A DNA stretch of 64,000 bases, from positions 372,001 through 436,000 of the forward strand of contig OZ025651.1 of NCBI GenBank assembly GCA_964019335.1, written 5' to 3'. Of this stretch, positions 57,184-64,000 are shown piece after piece. Both the position numbers and the translations under genes were made by a program. How positions within the stretch are numbered: the first letter of the stretch is position 1; each line of letters starts with the position of its first letter. Under the pieces are notes generated by a model. It saw nothing but the letters and a program-made list of their open reading frames with translations, did no database searches and was not told the origin of the DNA. This stretch comes from Diplonema japonicum (Eukaryota > Euglenozoa > Diplonemea > Diplonemida > Diplonemidae).

Positions 57184-59775
57184 CTATCTGCAGTAATATC
57201 TAACCGAGAAGCCACGTTCTGTGACAGCTTGGTCGGAAGATAGAAAGATAAGACCATCGCGCCCACTAGTGCTGTAGTCACTGGATCTCCTTGTGTTGAT
57301 GCCTGTGTGCTTCTTGAGCTGCCTTGTCGTCCCACTGGAAGAGTCGTAGCTATAAAGGGTAACAGAGTCGTAATCCTTCTCTGTGAAGGCCCACGAGAAG
57401 GCCATCGTGAGGCGGTTGTTGCAAACAATCCTCCAGCATCGCCCTTCGTAGTTCTTGTAGTGCGAGTAGGTGATGTCCCCATAGCTCTTTGCGTACACTG
57501 TGGACATCGTCTTGCAGAAGTTCGGTTGCGAAACAATCCGTGGGGCAGGGGTCGGGACCATTGTCTTACACTCCCATGACATTTCGAACCCTTGATCTGT
57601 CACAGTGTGGTCCGACAGGAACTCCACGATGGCCCCACCCCGCACTGTCTGTGTAGCGGGCGGGGTGTTCCCGGACTTCCTCCACTTCTTGGACCCCCCG
57701 CCGTACAGCTGCACGAAGTCGTACCCTTGCTCAACCCTGAACATCGACCATGAGAGCGACACCTCCTCCTCCCCGGAGCATTCCAGGTACCAGCACATCC
57801 CTTCATTGTTGCTGTAGTACCTCGCGTTGGGGTGCTTCAACGTGCCCCTTTCCCCAGTGAGGGTCATCGTCCTTTTGCACGTCGACGGGAAGTTAACCCT
57901 AGGCGCTGGGGTCGGGGGCGGCGTTGCTGGGGGCGAGCGGGTCGGGGGAGGGGTTGAAGGAGGGCGAGTGGTAGGCGGACGGGTGTTGGACGGAGGCTGC
58001 GTCGCACCACCTGCCCCATCCCTCTCGTAGGCCGTGGTGTGTAACTCGCATTCGTCGCCCGAGCACTCCGAGTAGTAAGGGACATTGTTGGCACCACCGT
58101 TGGAGAAGTGGCTGGACCCACCCCTGCAGTCGAAGGCCCTCTCGTTCGAGCAGTAGCACGTGCGCTCCCTCATCCCGTTTGCGTTCTTGTTGATGCTGTT
58201 CACCTTCTTCAGCCTGAAGTCCCTCGTCTGCGTCATGTAGGATGACCTCCTCATCACGAAGTCCGTTGAGTCCGTCACCGTGAGGCGCACTGTGTTCATT
58301 CCGTCACGAAGGTCGGACCCCCTCACAAGGATGTCAGTGCACGCAGTCGTTCCGGTGCACAGGGTGCGCCCCTGCAGCTCCCAGCGCAGGCTGACTTCGC
58401 CCCTGTTCACAAATGCACGGTTCGCGTGGAGTCTGATCTCCCCGTTGGCCTCGACGTAAGCAACCTCGTCGGGCAGAGGGCACGATGGGAACGTGATCGA
58501 GAAGGTGGGTGTCTTGTACATGTAAAGTGTGCCCTGCTCCTGGCACACGGGGCACAGCTTCTTCTCGCTTAAAGTCAACATCAAGCACTCAGGCAAGGGA
58601 CGGTACCAGTTCTCGTAAACGCACTTCTGTGTCGGGTTTCTGGGCACCTTCCCAGCGTCGATCAAGTGTTGCCAAGGAAGGTTGTTGCGCAGAGAGGGCG
58701 AGGCGCAGTTCGCCCTGCTCCCTGAGTTCGGTCCGTTCGACCCGTAGCTGTACTCGTCGGCAAGGTTTAGCCACGCGTGGGCCAGCTCGTGGTACATGAT
58801 GGCCCCGAAGGTGTCTCTGTTCGAGCCACGGGTGTAGAAAGCGGCTGTCTTGAACCCAGAGCAGTCCCCACATGCGGCACCACCGTAGTTGTCTGAGTTT
58901 ACAAGCACCAGAGCAACCACGTTTTTGAAGTTCTCGGACTTGGGCTTGGCAGGGGTGAGTTCAGCGAGGTTGAGCATTTTCTGCTTGTCGCAAAGCAACA
59001 GGCGGCCGCTGTAGTAGCAGTCCAGGTTGTCGTTGACGAAGATCCTGTTGTCGATGTCGGCACCACTCTCGGGAGAGGGCTGGAACACAGAGAAGACGTT
59101 CACGACGGGCTGGTAGCGGAACATGGGGCTGTTGCTTTCGTACACGGTACCAGGGGGGTTCGTGAAGAGCATCATCATCTCGGCGACGTGCTGGTTCCAG
59201 AGGTTGCGCTCACTCGATCTGTAGCCGCCTGCCAGAAGGACGATGTTGTGGACTTCAGATGCAGGGCCGGCACGGTGTTCGACACGAGGGATGGCGCCCT
59301 GCGTGGACAGCGTAGTGGCGAGCCTTCGTGTGACACCTATGTTGGCAAATATGTTGCTGACACTGTCAACATCACACTTGTAAGCTGAAGAGAGGAACAT
59401 GGTGGGGATCACAATGCGGTGCATTCCGTGCTCCAACTTGAGGACGGTCCCTTCGGCTTCCTCAAGCAAGGGGTTCCTGAAGCGAAGGGTGTACATGGAA
59501 CCTTCACCATTGCACAGAAGTGACATCCACATCTGGTCCGGGCCCGTTGACCCGTCGCGTGTGTCGCCTTCCTTCCAATCGTCAAGTTTCGCAAGCCAAT
59601 CAACCATGCTCTCACCGTCCTTCCGTTTGTGCCCTTTCACAACGGTCACGTCCTCAGCTCCGGCAGAGATCGTGTTGTCCGTCATCTGCATCGTCACAGT
59701 GCGTACACTCGCATCGTCCCCTGCAGACACACCGCCCAGCGCCGTTGCCAGAAGCAACACCGTAGTGCCTCTCAT
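57184..59775 (-). CDS. Secreted M64-type metalloprotease with two CUB domains
   Basis: 863 residues, no intron. Residues 1-18 are a signal peptide. A propeptide/beta domain occupies about 20-170. The peptidase domain (about 172-410) holds the zinc motif MYHELAHAWLNLADEYSYG with ligands His329, His333 and Asp340 and catalytic Glu330: the HExxHxxxxxxD-E pattern of IgA-peptidase (M64) enzymes. A Cys-rich region follows (CPVC, CYCSNERAFDC, about 415-570). Two CUB domains (about 625-740 and 755-863) are separated by Thr/Pro linkers. It is expected outside the cell or on its surface, degrading or binding extracellular proteins. Confidence 0.88.
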   Translation of the reverse strand: MRGTTVLLLATALGGVSAGDDASVRTVTMQMTDNTISAGAEDVTVVKGHKRKDGESMVDWLAKLDDWKEGDTRDGSTGPDQMWMSLLCNGEGSMYTLRFRNPLLEEAEGTVLKLEHGMHRIVIPTMFLSSAYKCDVDSVSNIFANIGVTRRLATTLSTQGAIPRVEHRAGPASEVHNIVLLAGGYRSSERNLWNQHVAEMMMLFTNPPGTVYESNSPMFRYQPVVNVFSVFQPSPESGADIDNRIFVNDNLDCYYSGRLLLCDKQKMLNLAELTPAKPKSENFKNVVALVLVNSDNYGGAACGDCSGFKTAAFYTRGSNRDTFGAIMYHELAHAWLNLADEYSYGSNGPNSGSRANCASPSLRNNLPWQHLIDAGKVPRNPTQKCVYENWYRPLPECLMLTLSEKKLCPVCQEQGTLYMYKTPTFSITFPSCPLPDEVAYVEANGEIRLHANRAFVNRGEVSLRWELQGRTLCTGTTACTDILVRGSDLRDGMNTVRLTVTDSTDFVMRRSSYMTQTRDFRLKKVNSINKNANGMRERTCYCSNERAFDCRGGSSHFSNGGANNVPYYSECSGDECELHTTAYERDGAGGATQPPSNTRPPTTRPPSTPPPTRSPPATPPPTPAPRVNFPSTCKRTMTLTGERGTLKHPNARYYSNNEGMCWYLECSGEEEVSLSWSMFRVEQGYDFVQLYGGGSKKWRKSGNTPPATQTVRGGAIVEFLSDHTVTDQGFEMSWECKTMVPTPAPRIVSQPNFCKTMSTVYAKSYGDITYSHYKNYEGRCWRIVCNNRLTMAFSWAFTEKDYDSVTLYSYDSSSGTTRQLKKHTGINTRRSSDYSTSGRDGLIFLSSDQAVTERGFSVRYYCR

Positions 59776-60227
59776 TGCTTTGTGTATGTGGAAAAGAAAT
59801 TCTGGAGGTGACGTGTATGTGTTTTTAAAAAAAAAAACAGAAATAAATATATAAGCGGTCCTTTATACACTATTGCACATCAATAAAAATTGTTGGTATA
59901 AAGAGGAGGAGGGTGGTCGGCTCAAACCGAAGTCTTTCCTGTTAGAGCGGCACTTTTTTTCTTCGTTTGAAGATAAAATAAAAATGGGGTATATGTCCGT
60001 GGTACAGACCGAAGATACGGATTCCATTCATAGAGGAACACCTATCCACTACCCACCCAGACTAGGAACGCAAAAAAAAAAATAATTTTTATGACTATAT
60101 GTCTTTGTTGTTCGCACGAGCAAAAAAGGTTTTTAAAAAGCTGCGAAGGTTTTTTGTTCGGCACAAGCTGCATATAGTTATAGAATCATTTTTTGAAAGA
60201 TAAATATTTGTAACAACAAAAAAAAAA
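59776..60227. other. Intergenic, no gene
   Basis: A pyrimidine stretch ending CACCTCCAG on the minus strand (about 59804-59812) lies about 30 nt before the protease ATG and may be its trans-splice acceptor. The rest is A/T-rich, ending in the A-run 60218-60227 that abuts the LINE fragment. Confidence 0.5.
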
Positions 60228-61359
60228 CTCAAAGTACAGGACAAGCCCCCCGCTAGAGGGCCGCCCTATGGGAGGGGGGGGGGGGGGGGGGGGGGGGTCT
60301 ATCTGTTAATACTCCCCTTCTGGAGCATTGCTTTCATCCCGATTGAGGCCGTGAGCGTCTTGCGGAGTCGTGTGATGCGGTCCCGCTTGTAGGCGGCTTT
60401 CAATTCCATCAGCTTGTCGTGCGTGGAGCGGGTGGCGAAAATAGGCCTCCTGGAGAAACCAATAGCTGCCTTTCCTCCAATGGCGATGAGGGACTTCACT
60501 CTTTTTCTCTCGTCCGCTGGGAAGGGGCGTCGCTTCTTCCGTGCCCTGCATGCTGTGTTTATCTTTACGATGAGAGCTTTGATTCTGCGCGCCCTATCTT
60601 CCAGCAGGCCTCCCAATGACTTTCCGGTCGTCCATTCGAAGTCAATGGCCAGTTCCACCGCCGACACCTCCGAGGTGGTGTCCTTCTCTACCCAGCGCAG
60701 TTGTGACAACCATTGTAGCAGCGGGTTCAGGTACTGGGACAGGACCCCGCTCACTCCTTCGAGCTCGCCAGCTATCGGAACGGGGCATCTCTTACCTACC
60801 ACATTTCGAATCCACGGCAGCGGCTGTGTGTTGACATCCTCCTTCTGCATGAGCTCTACGTCTCGTTTCTCAACCACCATGGCTAAGTATCGTTGCAGCT
60901 TCTCTAGGTACGCAAAGTCATGTCCTCTCGGCAGAATCGCGTGCAATTCCAGACACAGGGGCCATCCTGTCCTGTTGCGCAGTGGTTCCAAGCCGTCCTG
61001 TGCTAGCTCTTCCTGTGCGCAGGCGCATTCGTAGAGTTGATGGCGGAGTAGGGTAACCGTGTCCGGGTACGGTGATTCGCACAGGTCGCACCTGAACCCT
61101 TGTGTGCGTGGTACTGTCGTTGTTGGGACTTGGCTTATGCTCTCTTCGACTTCTTCGGTGTCGTCACCTTCTGGTGCCAGGGGGACGCTTCTTTGGTTCG
61201 TTCCTGCATGCGGGCTAAGGTAGGGGACCCCTCCGGTGATAACCCGTCTCAGGCAGTAGGACATGAGCGGGTCTTTGGCTGTTTTCCATAGTTGGTTGGT
61301 TTTGGGATCCGCTCCCGCCTCCATCCCTCTCACTGTGTTCCTCTCGTTCGCCAGCGACG
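60228..61359 (-). mobile_element. 5'-truncated LINE fragment, copy 2
   Basis: The same unit as 5362-6457, with matching 3' untranslated region and last bases CTTTGAG before a T-run (A-run 60218-60227). Upstream it starts about 20 nt further 5' than copy 1 (CGTCGCTGGCGAACG) after a T-run of about 33 (A-run 61360-61392). The 3' untranslated region contains a G24 run (60274-60297) where copy 1 has G8. Confidence 0.8.
60299..61324 (-). CDS. LINE ORF2 C-terminal fragment, open frame
   Basis: 341 residues from the ATG of GMEAGA (61324), identical in length to the copy at 5417-6442 but without the nonsense codon (TGG at the corresponding site near 60703). It contains the CDLC...H...C finger (about 70-90), the HAILPRG block and a C-terminal basic region. 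As a product it lacks the endonuclease and reverse transcriptase, so it cannot move alone; whether it is translated from its own Met is unknown. Confidence 0.7.
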   Translation of the reverse strand: MEAGADPKTNQLWKTAKDPLMSYCLRRVITGGVPYLSPHAGTNQRSVPLAPEGDDTEEVEESISQVPTTTVPRTQGFRCDLCESPYPDTVTLLRHQLYECACAQEELAQDGLEPLRNRTGWPLCLELHAILPRGHDFAYLEKLQRYLAMVVEKRDVELMQKEDVNTQPLPWIRNVVGKRCPVPIAGELEGVSGVLSQYLNPLLQWLSQLRWVEKDTTSEVSAVELAIDFEWTTGKSLGGLLEDRARRIKALIVKINTACRARKKRRPFPADERKRVKSLIAIGGKAAIGFSRRPIFATRSTHDKLMELKAAYKRDRITRLRKTLTASIGMKAMLQKGSINR

Positions 61360-61393
<34 letters not shown>

Positions 61394-61428
61394 ATTCATC
61401 CGAGGATTAAGGGTTTGGTATTTTTGCC

Positions 61429-61712
61429 TTAGCCATCGTCGTTCTCAGTTTTAGGAGAGCGAAAATCACGTTTTGCAAATGAGCAGGGTCCAGGGTTCCA
61501 AGTTGCTTCATTCCATTGCGTAACATTGTTGTACAGTTGGCTAAAAAAAAAAAAGAAAAGAAAGAAAAAAAAAGCACCAGTCTACCTAACCAGGCAGTTA
61601 AAAGAAAAAAATAGGGGGCTGGGTAGAGGGAGAACGGGAGCGTTTCTTTTGTTCTTCTTCTTTGAGTTTCTGTATTTTCTCTTTTTGTAAGTTCACACCC
61701 CCACCGAGCCAT
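61429..61712 (-). CDS. Possible very short two-exon gene
   Basis: A tentative model: exon 1 61699-61712 (MARWG) and exon 2 61429-61540, intron GTGTGAAC...TTTTTTAG of 158 nt, giving 41 residues ending in NEATWNPGPCSFAKRDF and an acidic tail. The hydrophilic composition and in-frame stop look protein-like, but an alternative frame in exon 2 (MLRNGMKQLGTLDPAHL...) is also open. The intron length is outside the usual 38-65 nt. Low confidence; a small mitochondrial or ribosomal protein is one possibility. Confidence 0.25.
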
Positions 61713-62093
61713 ACTCGGGGGTTGGGTGAGTGGATGGGGGTTTTATTTTTTATTTTTTCTTTTTTTTTCTCTGTTTACTTCGCAGATTTATGACTAGCAA
61801 ACAACTTCTTTCAACCGCTAATTGTTAATCTACGGACACAGAGGGAAAAGGGAAAAAATGATACAAAAGGGAAAACAAGGAGTGTGGCCTTATGATTCAG
61901 TTTCTTTTCTCTTTTCTCTCTTTTCTCTATTTTTTTTTCTCCTTTCCCCCCCCCCTTTTTTTTCCCCCGTCAACCTTCAAAAATCTGCTCAGCGCACATG
62001 CAAATGCGGCAATGTAAAGCTGTCTCGACTCCTTTTTTGTCACAGTTCATTAACATATTATTGTTTTTTTTTTTTTTTCTTGTTCAAGAGAGA

Positions 62094-62126
<33 letters not shown>

Positions 62127-62294
62127 GACTTTAAAATGCTCGACCAAAGGGGGAGAAAAAAAATAATAACAAACCAGCAGACAAGGAGTTTCCCCTCCTC
62201 CCGCCGTATTCATTACTCACTCTCCCCTTTTTAAAAAAAAGATAAAGATTTTGAAAAAAATCTCGGGGCAAAAAAAAAAGAGAAAAAGAAAAAG
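61713..62294. other. Intergenic, homopolymers
   Basis: T-runs and an A-run of about 28 nt (62096-62124). No coding or repeat structure is seen before the SINE at 62295. Confidence 0.6.
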
Positions 62295-62577
62295 AGACTA
62301 TTTAAGGGTGTCTGCAGTTTGTGGCAGGGCGCCCTGCTCAAGCATCGTCTAGGTTTACAAGGGGCGCGCCTCGCTTATATGTAGTTTCTTCTGCGTTCCG
62401 CGTCATAACCTTAATATGTGCGTGCAACTCAACCCCAGCCAGAGTGCCCCTGGTAACCAACAGCATCGTTCTTCCACTTGGGCGCTACCGGTGATGACCG
62501 ACGTGGAGGTCAACAGCGAACAACACATCTGATGTACTTCTTTATATTTCCATATTTCCGTGTTATCCCCACCACTC
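62295..62577 (-). mobile_element. SINE-like element, copy C
   Basis: Sense orientation (minus) begins GTGGTGGGGATAAC after a T-run and ends CACCCTTAAATAGTCTC before a T-rich run. Internal deletions compared with copies A and B remove about 40 bp in the middle. Its last 45 bases match the short tails at 14611, 23107 and 56236. Confidence 0.7.
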
Positions 62578-62687
62578 AAAAAAAAGAAGGGGGGGGGGGG
62601 GGGGGGGGGCGTCTTATGACCGGGGGAAGGTTTTTTCACTTCACATTTCTTTTCTCTTTTTTTTCTTCTTTTTTTCTCATTCAGTAT

Positions 62688-63119
62688 TCAAGCTGTGGAC
62701 TCCGGCATGAACTCTCTTATTTCATGGTGTGACCAAGACTTGTGCTCTGTAGTCTGAGAGCAGGACGATGGCGCGGCAGTGGTCAATGCCATCTTCAACA
62801 TGTCAGGAGGAATAGCGGAATTGAATTGGGTGCCGTTACCTCCATCAATGAGGGGGGAACAGAAAGGCACGGGTGGAACCTTGGATTCGTCACAACTGCT
62901 GCTTCTTTCGTTTGTGTAGTTGTTTTCATCGAGCACACCCAGCGTAACCTTGCTACCACCGGGTGTTGAACATGTGGCATCACTCTGAAGCATTATGGGC
63001 TCCCTGTCCTTGATTCTATCGGTCAATGCATCGACTGTAGATTGCGCTTCTTTGGCAGCTTGCGCAGCATTCACAGCAGCCTCGGCAGCGGACATATCTT
63101 CCCTTAATATTTCGGCCAT
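62688..63119 (-). CDS. Small soluble protein, unknown
   Basis: The ATG at 63119 (MAEILREDMSAAEAAV) gives 143 residues. Residues 1-40 are an Ala-rich amphipathic helix (AAEAAVNAAQAAKEAQSTVDAL); the rest is Ser/Thr/Asn-rich and probably disordered, with scattered Cys. The upstream frame to 63209 is homopolymer-coded and excluded. No family is recognised. Confidence 0.55.
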   Translation of the reverse strand: MAEILREDMSAAEAAVNAAQAAKEAQSTVDALTDRIKDREPIMLQSDATCSTPGGSKVTLGVLDENNYTNERSSSCDESKVPPVPFCSPLIDGGNGTQFNSAIPPDMLKMALTTAAPSSCSQTTEHKSWSHHEIREFMPESTA

Positions 63120-63164
63120 GTGGGTGGGCGAGAAAGAAAAAAAAAGTGAATTTAATGGGAAAAA

Positions 63165-63198
<34 letters not shown>

Positions 63199-63230
63199 AA
63201 ATCCCCCACGTAAGTGAAAGGACGTCCCCC

Positions 63231-64000
63231 TCAGTCAAGCTTATCCTTCACCACCTCTCGATTCTTCAGAAGCATGTTTTGCCAAATCTGAGCTTTTCTA
63301 ACGTGTACCGCGTCTATACTGGGGGCTCCGTCCATTCGGTTTCTGCTCGTTTTTTGTATCGTTTCTCTCAAAAACAGAGCGTCGGACTCCAGCGTATCGG
63401 TGTTGGTGCCCCAAAGAAGCTGCCGAGCAAGAAGCGCTTTATCCATCTTAGCTTGGTGGTGGTCCTTGGTGGGCTCATCATCCGAATAGCTGGCATCGGT
63501 GTCGCCAGTTGTGGAGAAGCAGCGTTGCAGTGATTTTCTCGGCGCAGCTGAGGGTTTTTTCGGTTCTTTGGGTTTCTGTGCCCACCATTTGTACTGTGTC
63601 TTTTGTTCCTTTTTGCTTACACGGGTTTCCTTGACTCTGTCAAGCCCAGCACGGAGAGAGTTTGCTGCGTCAACGGCCGACATGCTTTTCAAGGTCCGCC
63701 ATGCAACAAGCTCCTTGGGAACATCCTCTGCTTCTGTTACTTTTAAAGGGTGCAACATTTGGTAAGACACACAACTGGGAAGGCTTCCTACCAACGAGGC
63801 CATTGAGACAGACCCTGCGGATAGATCGGTGTCGCCAAAGAACTGCATCATTTTCGCTTTGAGAACGTCGTCTAGAGTTTGCGCGGTTCGCTCTGGCGGG
63901 GCAACGAAGAGCCTGTTGGTCTGGTATTTCTCGTTCCTTTGAACCTCCGCTACCACGCGACGTTCGGGGTTCCTTCTCGCAAAACCATTTCTTAAGTATT
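63231..64000 (-). CDS. Unknown protein, 5' end outside window
   Basis: The frame is open from the window edge to the TGA at 63231 (256 codons visible). It contains a helical stretch (about residues 60-110 of the visible part), a basic Lys/Pro-rich segment (KKEQKTQYKWWAQKPKEPKKP) and a C-terminal helical part ending NREVVKDKLD. An internal GTG at 63956 is not needed as a start because the frame continues upstream. No domain recognised. Confidence 0.6.
   Translation of the reverse strand, partial: YLRNGFARRNPERRVVAEVQRNEKYQTNRLFVAPPERTAQTLDDVLKAKMMQFFGDTDLSAGSVSMASLVGSLPSCVSYQMLHPLKVTEAEDVPKELVAWRTLKSMSAVDAANSLRAGLDRVKETRVSKKEQKTQYKWWAQKPKEPKKPSAAPRKSLQRCFSTTGDTDASYSDDEPTKDHHQAKMDKALLARQLLWGTNTDTLESDALFLRETIQKTSRNRMDGAPSIDAVHVRKAQIWQNMLLKNREVVKDKLD

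Noticed and set aside
1-64000. tRNA, rRNA, CRISPR arrays, bacterial operons or attachment sites
   Set aside because: No cloverleaf, rRNA-like block, regularly spaced direct repeat array with spacers, or bacterial signal was seen; introns and homopolymers show eukaryotic nuclear DNA.

Overview
The window looks like nuclear DNA of a flagellated protist, most likely a euglenozoan and within that group probably a diplonemid. This is an inference from four things in the sequence. (1) Every gene I can support lies on the minus strand, from the cleavage-stimulation factor gene at 1 to the partial gene running off at 64000, as in the one-way polycistronic arrays of Euglenozoa. (2) The mRNA guanylyltransferase at 30014-32178 carries an N-terminal P-loop kinase-like domain, an arrangement known from trypanosome capping enzymes. 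(3) There is a trypanosomatid-like receptor cyclase. (4) There are nevertheless many GT-AG spliceosomal introns, which kinetoplastids almost lack. No rRNA, tRNA, CRISPR or bacterial-type signals were seen.

Layout, left to right. 1-16.4 kb: Rna14/CstF-77 (cut by the window edge), a signal-anchor protein, two identical Mn-type CDF transporter genes separated by a LINE fragment, a PPP phosphatase whose 615-nt intron holds a repeat, a predicted myristoylated protein, an L-type lectin with a prion-like Gln/Asn tail, and a gene whose intron holds a SINE. 16.4-37 kb: an acidic orphan, a tail-anchored aldehyde dehydrogenase, a DEAH helicase, small proteins, a SHIPPO-type coiled-coil flagellar protein, a sterol desaturase-like enzyme, the capping enzyme, a coiled-coil protein and a receptor adenylate/guanylate cyclase. 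37.4-38.9 kb: a decayed piggyBac transposon with TTAA target duplication. 39-43.8 kb: a signal-anchor protein, a SINE, a METTL24-like methyltransferase and a type I membrane protein. 44.4-51.0 kb: an apparently full-length, intact non-LTR retrotransposon. 51-64 kb: a repeat coiled-coil protein, an orphan, a SETD9-like SET protein, a type I membrane protein, a secreted M64/CUB metalloprotease, a second LINE fragment, a SINE and three small or partial genes.

Genes are separated by 0.1-1.3 kb of A/T homopolymers with occasional 19-24-nt G or C runs. Ordinary introns are 38-65 nt, begin mostly with GTATG/GTATT and often consist mainly of a homopolymer. The only two long introns (391 and 615 nt) each contain repeat DNA.

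The most interesting system is the 6.6-kb LINE. ORF1 (OTU cysteine protease plus coiled coil) and ORF2 (endonuclease, reverse transcriptase, CCHC) are in the SAME reading frame, separated by one UGA. ORF2 has no AUG ahead of its endonuclease core, and a 12-bp stem-loop begins 6 nt after the UGA. This is the layout of a programmed stop-codon readthrough signal and would yield a polyprotein with its own OTU protease. The LINE, its truncated relatives and a SINE family are all flanked by poly(T) on the sense strand on both sides, suggesting insertion into homopolymer tracts with a T-run (not poly(A)) at the 3' junction.
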